Source: Sulfuritalea sp. (GTDB lineage: Bacteria > Pseudomonadota > Gammaproteobacteria > Burkholderiales > Rhodocyclaceae). From it: a DNA stretch of 42,757 nucleotides. The notes beneath the pieces were generated by a model. The model worked only from the letters and a program-made list of their open reading frames with translations, made no database searches and was not told the origin of the DNA. Below, piece after piece: positions 16,921 through 24,711 of this stretch. Location: assembly GCA_022842325.1 (NCBI GenBank), contig JALHPU010000010.1:1-42757 (forward strand), read 5' to 3'. Both the position numbers and the translations under genes were made by a program. Numbering within the stretch: position 1 is the stretch's first letter; each line of letters starts with the position of its first letter.

Positions 16921-17016
16921 TGGCGGGAGGGTGTCTGCCGAACTATGGCCGACAAGCCTTGACGCCACTGTGATTTCGCATTGACGCATTATCGTGTTAC
17001 CACGATAGTTACCACG
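16921..17016 (+). other. Candidate left attachment site with integrase arm repeats
   Basis: TGGCGGGAGGGTGTCTGCCGAAC (16921-16943) resembles the tRNA-Ser 3' end at 32313-32336 in the same orientation: TGGCGG, then GAGGGTG, then CGAAC match, with one base missing and five different bases in the middle. Fifty-four bases inward lie two direct copies of TTACCACG (16997-17004 and 17009-17016), the same octamer found beside the integrase. I read this as a decayed att core plus arm sites. The core match is imperfect, so the boundary is tentative. Confidence 0.45.
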
Positions 17017-17060
17017 TTTTTTCCTTCGCTGCCTCCTGCTTGATGCCTTTTCGACATCAG

Positions 17061-17162
17061 CGAGGGGTGGCGATCCGGCCGGTGTTGCGTGGTGCAGACG
17101 TTCGCAGAAATCCAGCGCCCTGTGAGGGTGCGCCGGGGCGCACCTTCGCGCCAGAAATCGAG
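17061..17162 (+). repeat. 102-bp direct repeat, copy 1
   Basis: Matches 17326-17427 over 102 bases with about five differences and no gaps. Each copy contains CGATCCGGCCGG near its start and a perfect palindrome GGTGCGCCGGGGCGCACC (17127-17144). Open frames across it look like repeat artefacts rather than genes. Confidence 0.9.
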
Positions 17163-17325
17163 AGCAGGAACGGGACAAGGGCGAGCAGTAGCCATCTGCC
17201 GTGTTGATCGCCGCCGTTCGATCCGAGCGCGATCCCAAAGACCTCACACCTGGTGGTGGAGGAAGGTCGGCCGGATGCCCAGCGCCTCCAGGGCCACGCG
17301 TAGCGACAGGGATCAGCCTTGCCGG

Positions 17326-17427
17326 CGAGGGGAGGCGATCCGGCCGGTGCTGCGTGGTGCAGACGTTCGCAGAAATCCGGCGCCCGGTGCGGGTGCGCCG
17401 GGGCGCACCTTCGCGCCAGAAATCGAG
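17326..17427 (+). repeat. 102-bp direct repeat, copy 2
   Basis: Second copy, 265 bp after the first, with the same internal palindrome at 17392-17409. The 163 bp between the copies shows no gene I can support. Confidence 0.9.
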
Positions 17428-17498
17428 GGGTACGGACGGGGCGGGCGTGGGGGTCTGTACCAGTCCAGGTGGAAAACCGGGGCACAGTTTTTGCCCAA

Positions 17499-17615
17499 AA
17501 ACCGGGGATATCCCCATCATCCGGGGTGCACTTCCGTCATTACCGGGGATCGCTAAAGCCAGTCATACCAAGGGTTTCGGTGGTCAATCCCCAGAATCCC
17601 CGGTATCCCCGGTAC
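17499..17615 (+). repeat. 117-bp inverted repeat, left arm
   Basis: Pairs with the reverse complement of 18103-18219 without gaps, with about 13 differences in 117 (roughly 89 percent). The central block GATCGCTAAAGCCAGTCATA is identical in both arms. The arm carries about six copies of CCGGGGAT or its near variants in both orientations, an iteron-like pattern; further copies lie just outside at about 17476 and 17646. Confidence 0.92.
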
Positions 17616-18102
17616 AATTTTAGGGGATGGACTTGAGGCGGCAAAATCCCCGGTCCCTATATATCTGACTTGATAGCTCTATTTATTCAAAACACATAGA
17701 GGTGAATTAACGCCACTGGCGCCACGATCGCATCGAGTTTGCCGTTTTCGGTCTCTCCTGTATTTGGTGCGATTGGTAACGTCCTGGTGTCAGACCCCCC
17801 CCCCGAAACTCCCGGCCATAAAAATGTGGTTGATAGCTCGGTCCTCCTGCATCGATCTCCAAAGATTTACCCCCCCCTCCCGTCGTACCCCCCCCTATCA
17901 ATTACGCGGTTATGCGCAGAGTGAGGACCACGCGGTCTAGCGTTTGAAGCCTGCAGAGAATTGATGCCCCCCGCCAGTCATCCAACTGACAACATCATCC
18001 ACGCCCTGGCCACAAGCGATCGAGATATCGTTTCTCTGGCGCAGATTGATTTTCCCTACCCAACACCCCGCGCATTCATTTCAATTGCCGTCCGGTGCTT
18101 TT
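17616..18102. other. Spacer between inverted repeats: AT-rich segment and poly-C tracts
   Basis: 487 bp with no gene. An AT-rich stretch (about 17656-17710, containing TATATAT and ATTTATTCAAAAC) lies near the left arm. Three long C-runs follow: 10 C at 17795-17804, 8 C at 17870-17877 and 8 C at 17888-17895, so the minus strand has G-tracts that could form a quadruplex. With the flanking iteron-rich arms this resembles a replication origin. It could also be a large cruciform-forming regulatory region. No promoter can be named with confidence. Confidence 0.5.
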
Positions 18103-18219
18103 ATACCGGGGATACTGGGGATTCCGGGGATTGATCGCCAAAACCCTTGGTATGACTGGCTTTAGCGATCCCCGGATATGACAGGAGTGCACCCCGGTTG
18201 CCGGGGATATCCCCGGTTT
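18103..18219 (-). repeat. 117-bp inverted repeat, right arm
   Basis: Reverse-complement partner of 17499-17615. Differences between arms are scattered single bases and none is an indel, which suggests either selection on length and phase or a fairly recent duplication. The 164 bp from here to the lipoprotein stop show no gene. Confidence 0.92.
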
Positions 18220-18383
18220 GAGTGCTGCATGGCGCACACCAGGTGAGGAGCAGAGTAACGATCGGCAGGGGGCGGCAATACCTACTCCTACTCGGGCATC
18301 GAGGGAACGGCGGCGGCGCGATCTGCTGACTCGCGCCTGGCTAGCTCTCAGCGTTCACCATCACGCCGAATCGATTCAGCAGC

Positions 18384-19115
18384 CTATTTCACGGCCTCCG
18401 CATCGAAGCGGGTGCCGTCTGCGAAGAGGACAAGCGAAGGCGCAAACTCTGTTTTCACCTTGGCAGCGTCGACGCCCGCCTCTTTTCGGTCGTCGCTATC
18501 GAACTTACTGTATTCACGCCCCAAGCTGAGTCTTGCTGTCGCGCCAGCTGCTAACTTGCTATCGAATTTCATCGGACGCGTTGAAATAATGTCGTCAAAG
18601 GCATCTCGCAGAGTGAGGATGCCCTTAACGCCAGCCACATCCTTTGTGCCTTTGTTGTGCACCTCGATGACGTAAGTTAGGTAATCCTTCACGTCGTTGT
18701 CGCGATAGGTGGCCTCATGCAGTCTGACGTCGACCAGCCGCACAGCAACCACTTTCGCAAATTCATCAGCAAGAGCCTTACGCTGAGCAACAGCCTTGTC
18801 GGCAGCCTCTTTTTCGGCTGCCTGCTTACCCCTCTGTTCCGCGACGAACTTCCTTTGCTCTTCGATCGCCTTGCCTAGTGTCATCCCCTCAGGAATGCCG
18901 GCTGAAACCGGAATGCCAAACAAGCCCCCCAGCTTTGCGCCCATGGTATGACGCAGCACATAGGCCGCCACCAGCTCGCGATCCTCCTGCTTCAGCTTGT
19001 CGAGTGCCGGCTTGATGCTTTCCATCTTTTCAATTTCGCGTGGCAACGGCGTGTCGAGCGGGCTTGAGCATGCGGCCACCAATGCGGCCAGGACAATCCA
19101 GTGCGGTGCTCTCAT
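18384..19115 (-). CDS. Island-encoded lipoprotein of unknown function
   Basis: A 243-residue protein with a lipoprotein signal (hydrophobic IVLAALVA followed by Cys near residue 16 in VAACSS). A helical, charged segment (about 25-120, with EEQRKFVAEQRGKQAAEKEAADKAVAQRK likely coiled coil) precedes a beta-rich domain (YVIEVHNKGTKDVAGVKGILTLRD) reminiscent of extracellular beta-sandwich folds. The ATG at 19115 has a strong GGAGGGG Shine-Dalgarno. It is the last gene of the island's leftward series, 246 bp after the tape measure stop. Lipoproteins carried by phages and prophages often alter the cell surface or block superinfection; that role here is conjecture. I do not recognise the family. Confidence 0.75.
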   Translation of the reverse strand: MRAPHWIVLAALVAACSSPLDTPLPREIEKMESIKPALDKLKQEDRELVAAYVLRHTMGAKLGGLFGIPVSAGIPEGMTLGKAIEEQRKFVAEQRGKQAAEKEAADKAVAQRKALADEFAKVVAVRLVDVRLHEATYRDNDVKDYLTYVIEVHNKGTKDVAGVKGILTLRDAFDDIISTRPMKFDSKLAAGATARLSLGREYSKFDSDDRKEAGVDAAKVKTEFAPSLVLFADGTRFDAEAVK

Positions 19116-19271
19116 GATTCCCCTCCTTTTTTTGGATCTCGCAATGATAGGCACATAGCGATGCCCTGGCCAGTGGCAAGTGGCAACACCTGGGTACATC
19201 CAGCGCCGGCGATCAACAGGCCTCGCACCTGGCGAGATCCGCCGGCGACGGGATGGCTAGCACCATGACTA

Positions 19272-19296
19272 ATAGCGGTGGATGCTCCACCGCTAT
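19272..19296. other. Perfect 11-bp stem hairpin after tape measure gene
   Basis: ATAGCGGTGGA, loop TGC, TCCACCGCTAT. It lies about 65 bases downstream of the tape measure stop, read on the minus strand. There is no T-run, so it is not a classical terminator; it could be an mRNA 3' or processing structure between the tape measure and lipoprotein genes. Confidence 0.55.
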
Positions 19297-19361
19297 GCGC
19301 CGCCAGAAGTCGGGCGCGTGTTCGAACTACCGTACTCAACTCGAATAGGGCGGGATGACTT

Positions 19362-22300
19362 TCATGCCGGGGTGGTGACCAGTGAATCGCCGGCGCGGGT
19401 GACGCGGGTCAGCGTGGTGTCGAGGTTGCGGGTGCTGGTGGCGGTGGCGGCGGCGGCCGTGCGCAGGCCGGCCACCTCGGTGCGCAGGCCGGCCACATCG
19501 GTGCGCAGTTCGCGGATCTCGGCGATCAGCTCGCCATTGCCGCCCGCGCCGCCGGCGGCCGGGTTGTAACGCTTGGGCGTGACGGCTTCGCCTTCGTGGA
19601 TCCGGGCGAGCATGTCGCGCGGCACGTAGTTGGTGCCGACATCGAAGGCCGGCACGCTGATGCCGAACTGCGCCATGCTGGTCACGGTGCCCTGCAGGCT
19701 GGCGATGGTGCGGGCGGTGAGCATGGCCTGTTCGGTGCTGGTGGTGCTGACGGCGCGGCCCATATCCACCACGGCTTGCGCCAGCGCCGGCAACATGCCG
19801 GCGGCGCCCTGGTCGCCGGCGCGGGCCGCCGCGGTACCGATCAGGAATGCCGCTTGTGCCTGGGCAAAGCTACCCGGCGCGCCGCCGATCTCGCCGCGCA
19901 GGCGGGCGATGGTCTCCAGGATGCCGTCGGCCACGCGCTGCCAGCCTTCGGCGATTTTCTTCTGCGCGGCCAACTGGTCGGCGGCGGCCTGCTCGGCGGC
20001 GGCGGCGGCATCGATCTCGGCCTGCTTGACGGCATTGAGCCCGGCCACCGCGTTCTCCACCTCATCGGCAGTGATGCCGCCCTGCGCGGCCAGATCACCC
20101 AGCCCGGCCTGCAGGGTGTTGAGGATGATCTGGTAGCGCTCGGTCATGATGAACTCGTCGGCGCCGGAGTTGCGCCAGTCGGTGTGCTCGGTACCGAAGC
20201 CGACCGAGGTCGGCGCGTCGGCCTGCAGCGCGGCCTGCACGGCGGCGAGCTGCTCGGGCGTGATGGCGCCGGCGATCTTGTTGTCGATGGCGACCAGCTG
20301 ATCGCCGAAGGCCTTTTGCGCCGGCCACATGTCACCGCTGAACCACTGGTTGTTGGCCCAGGGCGTGAAGCCGCCGATGGCGCTGTTGTGGCCGTATTCA
20401 CCGGAATAGCCATTGACGTTGCCCCACTGATGCACCGATGCGCTGCGCTCGGTGGGGCCGTCGCCTTCGAACATGCCGAGCATGGACGCGGCGGCGATGG
20501 CCATGCCGATGTAAGGTATTGCGGTGCCCAGCCCGGTGAGCGCAGTGCCGCCGACCGCCTCGCCGATGCCCAGGGCATCGATGTAGGCGGTGGAGAGACC
20601 CATTGAACTGCCCAGGCTCGAATTCGCCAAAGCACCGTAAATGCCGCCGCCGACGTTGCCGGTGGCGAGGTTATACAGGCTGCCGCCGGCCGACAGCGTA
20701 TCGGTGATCGAACCCGAATTGCCGAACAGGCCGGACGCGCCACTGGCGCCGCCCAGCAGCCCCTTGAGGCTGCCGCTGATCGGATCCATCACCATCTGCA
20801 CGGCGATCTTGAGCACGGCGGTCTTGAAGGTGGCCTGCAGCGAATCGAGGAAGTTTTGCGCGAAGGGCTTGCCATCGTCGAAGCCACGCATCAGCGCATC
20901 GGTGAGGCTGCGCGAGACGTCGTCGGCAAACTTTTCCCATTCGCGGGCGGCCTCGTCGGCGCCCTTCTTGGCCTGTTTGGCCATCTCGTTCGCCGACAGC
21001 GCGCTACGGTAGCGGCGCTCCATCTCGGCATAGGCTTCGCTGGATTTGTCGAGGCCGGACTTTTCCATCTCGCGCAGGACGATGTGCTCACGCAGCTGCG
21101 CGGCGGTGGCGGTGAGGGCGAAGGATTCTTCTTCCAGCGCGACGATCTTTTCACGCAGGGACTTGATCCCGTTTTCGACCGCCAGGCGCTCGCGCTCTTC
21201 TTCGTCTAGCGCGATGTCGGCAACGCGGTTGTTTTCGCGCGCGGCTTCGGCGGCCAGCTCGAGCTCGATGGTCTTGCGCGCCCAGGCGGCCGCCGCGGCC
21301 ATGACGGCGGTCTGCTCGGCTTCGCTCTTCAAGGTCATCGCGACCAGCGAGGCCTCGACCATCTTTTTCTGCACCACGGTCAGGCCGATCTGCGCAGTTT
21401 CTTTTTCCAGCGTCTTGATGTACTCGAGGGCTTTTTTCTGCAGGGCTTCGTAGGGGTCTTTCTTGGCGTCGCCGCCACCGAGCGCATCCATGATCTTCTT
21501 GATCCGCGCTTTCAGATCTTCGGTCATTTCATCGCGCTGTCGCTTCCCTGCATCGGCGGCAGCTTTTGCACCTGCAGCCTGCGCCTTTTCAATCGCCATC
21601 CGCTCCGCTTCCAGTTGGGCAAGTTCGGCGCGCATCTGTGCGATGTTCGGGCCGAACAGCGCCAGCGGGTTATAGCTCTCGATGTCTTCCTTCAAACTGG
21701 AGATGGACTTGTTAACCTTGGCCAGAGGAGTCAGAAGGTTGTCAGTAAATACTGCAGATGCCACCCCGCCAAAAGCCACCCAGGCGGCCATCAAGGCGCC
21801 AGATTCCTGCGCTGCCAACGCCATGTTCCTCGCTATGGTGTTCAGGGCTGGCATCAGGTCATCGGTCATGGATAGCCCGGCCACTTTCGAAGAGATGGCG
21901 ATTTCAGCCAGGTGGTCGTTGAATTGGTCAGCCTGCGGGGCCAGCGCCGCCATCGCTGCCGCGTACTTGGCGCTCTTTTCTGCGGCCTCCCCAAGACCGG
22001 CGCTGCCGAGGTTGAGCATCGGAATGAGGTCCATGCCGGACTTGCCGAACAACTTGACTGCGAGCGTGGTTTTCTCGATGCCGTCAGGCATCGCAGCGAA
22101 GATGTCGGATACCTGTTTCATGGCCCCATCAGCGTCCTTGGCGGTAATGCCTGCAGCACGCAAGGCGGTGCCATGTTCGACCAGGTTGCCGGATAGACCC
22201 TTGATGCCCTTGCTGATCGATTCCATGGACGTACCGGATTGCCTGGACGCCAGCTCATACTTCGCCAGGGCCGCCACGCTGATACCCACCCGCTGCGACA

Positions 22301-22523
22301 TGTCGTTCAGTGCATCAGCGGCGTCGATCGAGCCCTTGATCAAGCTGACGAAATACCCAGCGGACAACCCGACACCGAGTGCGCCGAGCGCGGCTTTGGC
22401 ACTGGCGACAGCTTTTTCAATGCTGTTCATGGCACCGCCGACGATGCCTTTTGCATCGTTCATATCCTTGGCAATACGTGCCATGTTCGCGTAGAACTGA
22501 ATTTCGAGTGCGCCGGCGATCAT
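19362..22523 (-). CDS. Phage tail tape measure protein
   Basis: A 1053-residue protein. It starts IQFYANMARIAKDMNDAKGIVGGAMNSIEKAVASAKAAL, the usual helical opening of tape measures. It has a hydrophobic segment near 40-65, then VGISVAALAKYELASRQSG and TLAVKLFGKSGMDLIPMLN, which are widespread in siphophage tape measures. Long coiled coils occupy about 290-520, a Gly/Ala-rich hydrophobic region about 580-690, and the C-terminus has DVGTNYVPRDMLARIHEGEAVTPKRYN. Tape measures set tail length and sit in the tail tube. At the usual 0.15 nm per residue this would mean a tail of about 160 nm. The frame is intact, although no other tail gene is present. The ATG overlaps the stop of the upstream 74-residue gene (ATGA). 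Confidence 0.9.
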   Translation of the reverse strand: MIAGALEIQFYANMARIAKDMNDAKGIVGGAMNSIEKAVASAKAALGALGVGLSAGYFVSLIKGSIDAADALNDMSQRVGISVAALAKYELASRQSGTSMESISKGIKGLSGNLVEHGTALRAAGITAKDADGAMKQVSDIFAAMPDGIEKTTLAVKLFGKSGMDLIPMLNLGSAGLGEAAEKSAKYAAAMAALAPQADQFNDHLAEIAISSKVAGLSMTDDLMPALNTIARNMALAAQESGALMAAWVAFGGVASAVFTDNLLTPLAKVNKSISSLKEDIESYNPLALFGPNIAQMRAELAQLEAERMAIEKAQAAGAKAAADAGKRQRDEMTEDLKARIKKIMDALGGGDAKKDPYEALQKKALEYIKTLEKETAQIGLTVVQKKMVEASLVAMTLKSEAEQTAVMAAAAAWARKTIELELAAEAARENNRVADIALDEEERERLAVENGIKSLREKIVALEEESFALTATAAQLREHIVLREMEKSGLDKSSEAYAEMERRYRSALSANEMAKQAKKGADEAAREWEKFADDVSRSLTDALMRGFDDGKPFAQNFLDSLQATFKTAVLKIAVQMVMDPISGSLKGLLGGASGASGLFGNSGSITDTLSAGGSLYNLATGNVGGGIYGALANSSLGSSMGLSTAYIDALGIGEAVGGTALTGLGTAIPYIGMAIAAASMLGMFEGDGPTERSASVHQWGNVNGYSGEYGHNSAIGGFTPWANNQWFSGDMWPAQKAFGDQLVAIDNKIAGAITPEQLAAVQAALQADAPTSVGFGTEHTDWRNSGADEFIMTERYQIILNTLQAGLGDLAAQGGITADEVENAVAGLNAVKQAEIDAAAAAEQAAADQLAAQKKIAEGWQRVADGILETIARLRGEIGGAPGSFAQAQAAFLIGTAAARAGDQGAAGMLPALAQAVVDMGRAVSTTSTEQAMLTARTIASLQGTVTSMAQFGISVPAFDVGTNYVPRDMLARIHEGEAVTPKRYNPAAGGAGGNGELIAEIRELRTDVAGLRTEVAGLRTAAAATATSTRNLDTTLTRVTRAGDSLVTTPA

Positions 22524-22744
22524 GATGTCACCGCTTTCTTTTCATTCAGCAGCGCTCGTATCACCGCCTTTACGGAGTTGCGTAGCCTGTCCGCATCGGC
22601 GGTAATGACAGCCAATTGCGCGGGCGGGAACTTCGATGACTTCGCCTCTTTCATACAACGGTCGGCATAGGCAATTGACTGTCGAGCCCGAGCGAGGCGT
22701 GCGTCCAAGTCAGCGATGCGAGTTGGCTTAATCGTATGACTCAC
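22520..22744 (-). CDS. Small island protein, unknown (74 residues)
   Basis: A basic helical protein (RIADLDARLARARQSIAYADRCMKEAKSS). Its stop overlaps the tape measure start and its own start overlaps the stop of the 64-residue gene, so three genes are translationally coupled. Position immediately before a tape measure gene is where tailed phages encode tail assembly chaperones; there is no sequence evidence for that function and no slippery site was seen. I do not recognise it. Confidence 0.65.
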   Translation of the reverse strand: MSHTIKPTRIADLDARLARARQSIAYADRCMKEAKSSKFPPAQLAVITADADRLRNSVKAVIRALLNEKKAVTS

Positions 22745-22935
22745 GTTGGTTCCCTCATAGATTGAAGATCGCGGCCGGGCGCCCGGTCAGTGGTTCTCAG
22801 CGCGCCGCCAACTTCCTTTTCAATGGCCCTTATGCGAGCATCGTAGCGGCCCGTAAATTCCTCGAAGGCGCGGTTTTGGGCCTCTATCGCCGCGAGAATT
22901 ACGGCGGACTCCGCGCTCTGTGGTGTGTGGTTCAT
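22741..22935 (-). CDS. Small island protein resembling an HK97-type capsid delta domain
   Basis: A 64-residue protein. The segment AIEAQNRAFEEFTGRYDARIRAIEKE has the composition and spacing of the coiled-coil delta (internal scaffold) domain that opens many HK97-fold major capsid proteins, but nothing of the capsid fold follows. Coupled by ATGA to the 74-residue gene. It may be a decayed remnant, a tail chaperone-like protein, or a small protein that binds a helper capsid protein. The resemblance is by eye and the match is short. Confidence 0.55.
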   Translation of the reverse strand: MNHTPQSAESAVILAAIEAQNRAFEEFTGRYDARIRAIEKEVGGALRTTDRAPGRDLQSMREPT

Positions 22936-22990
22936 ATCCGGGTTCCTGGGTTGATCTGCACTGGTAGCGTGTTCGTACTTTAGATTCCAT

Positions 22991-23416
22991 CTATCCCGAC
23001 ATAGCGGGATCGGGGAAATCAGGAGGTGATAGTTTTTTGCAGATCGCCACCTTGTTGCGAATGGTCTTAAATGTCACCTGAATGCGGCCACGGCGGGGAT
23101 GGTGATAGGTCACCAGCTCCCATATTCGATTAACACTTTCGAACGGGCTTGCGGCTTCGCCGTCACGATCGCGGCGCACTGCAGCGTTTTCCAATTCCAC
23201 CAGGATTCGCTCAAACGTCACAGGCTCGCCGATCCGCAACGCAGCGCGCCGGATCTCTTTGGCGAGGAAGCCGGGGTGTCGTCCGCACTGCTGGGATTTG
23301 AACGCCAAGCCGATTCGAACCAGAGCGAGGATCTCGTCCAAAGCCGGACCTGCAGGCATCGCTGCCACTAGGTTGTCGATTGCCGGGCAGGAATCTGCGC
23401 CAGCATGGCTCGACAT
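22991..23416 (-). CDS. Hypothetical island protein
   Basis: 141 residues from the ATG at 23416, which has AGGGAG at a good distance; the frame is open further up to a TTG at 23506 without a convincing ribosome site. The central part is helical and the C-terminal third is basic (HHPRRGRIQVTFKTIRNKVAICKK), which would suit nucleic-acid binding. I do not recognise a family. It lies between the 64- and 70-residue genes in the same direction. Confidence 0.55.
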   Translation of the reverse strand: MSSHAGADSCPAIDNLVAAMPAGPALDEILALVRIGLAFKSQQCGRHPGFLAKEIRRAALRIGEPVTFERILVELENAAVRRDRDGEAASPFESVNRIWELVTYHHPRRGRIQVTFKTIRNKVAICKKLSPPDFPDPAMSG

Positions 23417-23531
23417 GGCGGTTGGCTCCCTGCTGTGGCTGGCGTTCATTGGCGTGCGAACTGGATATTGAGTACCAAGGGCCGCGGGCGGCGGCGTAGC
23501 TGACAAAGACCGCCACGCCGCCGCCGGCCGC

Positions 23532-23744
23532 TTACTTCCTCGGCCTCACCTTCGAGTAACGATAGCGAAGGTCGAGGAGCGCTCCATCTTCCTGGCCAAT
23601 TGCCTGGCCAGCTGCTTTGTTGCGCGCCTCGAATTCCGCCAGGTTGCGCAAACCGTTGCGGGCAAGATGCTGCCGAAACGCCGGGACAGTTTCGATATCG
23701 CGCTTGAGTAGCGATTTGCGGGTGCCTTGTGCGAGTTCTTGCAT
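23532..23744 (-). CDS. Small island protein, unknown (70 residues)
   Basis: Very basic (LAQGTRKSLLKRDIETVPAFRQHLARNGLRNLAEFE...), predicted helical. The ATG has AGGAAA about seven bases upstream. I see no family match. It stands 70 bp after the stop of the 231-residue gene and may belong to the same transcript. Confidence 0.55.
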   Translation of the reverse strand: MQELAQGTRKSLLKRDIETVPAFRQHLARNGLRNLAEFEARNKAAGQAIGQEDGALLDLRYRYSKVRPRK

Positions 23745-23814
23745 GATGATTTCCTTTCAGGAAAAGTTGTCAGTCAATTGCGCTAGCGGTGGCATACCTC
23801 CTTTCATGTGGTGG

Positions 23815-24510
23815 TCAGACTGGAGTCCATTCGGCGGGATCGCGGCGGATCGCGACGGCGGGCTTTACGATGGGTACGGGCTCGCGCTTCGGTATGCGAT
23901 CGCGAACCACGTCCGGCAACTGGTTGCGTTCGACAAAGCCGTACTCGTAGCACTCTTTCATGTAGTGCATGATTCTGGAATTGCCGTCCTTCAACGTGCC
24001 CATAAGGGGCATCGGGCGAATTGACCCGGAATACGCCACACCGTGCTCGTACAGCGAATCGCGCAAATCGTCCTCGGCTTCAAGCGCGGTATTCAGTTGC
24101 AGTAGCGCATTGAACACCGCAACCACGTTGGCGCAGTGGAAAGGCACCAGGTCGCGGGCAATTGCCGATCCGACTTGGGACGCCAGCTCGGCAACAATTT
24201 TTTTCTGCATGGCGATGGCCTCGTACAGCACACCTCTCTTGTGTCGGGCCTCATTAAGAGTTTTGGTCAATACCTCCCGTTGCTGGTAGTCGGCGCCGCA
24301 GCTCTCGCCGCCGACCAACAGCGCTTTCGCTTCCCGCTTGCGATTGCCCTCGGCATCGATCATCAGCGAGCCTAGGCCCTGCTCCGCTTCGTGGCACACC
24401 TTCTCAAGAGCGTTGTGCTCCTGTTGCAACTCGATAAGCCGCGCCTTTGCGGCCAGGTAGCGCGGATCGCGCTCCAGGCGGATATCTATTCCGTTGTATT
24501 TGTCGTCCAT
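23815..24510 (-). CDS. Hypothetical island protein with coiled coil
   Basis: A 231-residue protein. Residues about 15-125 look like a long helical hairpin or coiled coil (YLAAKARLIELQQEHNALEKVCHEAE and VLTKTLNEARHKRGVLYEAIAMQKKIVAEL). The C-terminal 90 residues are mixed and end in a basic, Pro-containing tail. The ATG has a clear AGGAAA ribosome site. No membrane segment or catalytic motif is visible. Its position between the primase-helicase and the tape measure set gives no specific clue. Confidence 0.65.
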   Translation of the reverse strand: MDDKYNGIDIRLERDPRYLAAKARLIELQQEHNALEKVCHEAEQGLGSLMIDAEGNRKREAKALLVGGESCGADYQQREVLTKTLNEARHKRGVLYEAIAMQKKIVAELASQVGSAIARDLVPFHCANVVAVFNALLQLNTALEAEDDLRDSLYEHGVAYSGSIRPMPLMGTLKDGNSRIMHYMKECYEYGFVERNQLPDVVRDRIPKREPVPIVKPAVAIRRDPAEWTPV

Positions 24511-24711
24511 GGTGCTTTCCTTTCGTGGTGGTGATGCCGCACAGCGTGAGCCGGTGCGGCGTGGTGGAGCGATGCTGCCGACAGGGCAGCGCCGCTATTT
24601 CGGTGGTATCCAGACGTCTGCATTTTTTTCGCGGCCAGTGGCCGACGGTGCCCACGCGCTACCCTGGGTTGCTCTATGGGCAGGATCCGGCGCCCGATCA
24701 TGGTGGCCGTC

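Noticed and set aside
16888..17520. A 210-codon open frame on the minus strand at the left end of the island
   Set aside because: It runs through both 102-bp direct repeats and is composed of the repeat translated twice in different frames; composition is Arg/Pro-rich with no ribosome site or recognisable domain.
17795..17895. Poly-C tracts as a coding phase-variation switch
   Set aside because: No credible gene spans the tracts on either strand.
24288..24305. AGTCGGCGCCGCAGCTC in the 231-residue island gene as a motif copy
   Set aside because: Identity stops after 11 bases and the following GACAC part is absent.
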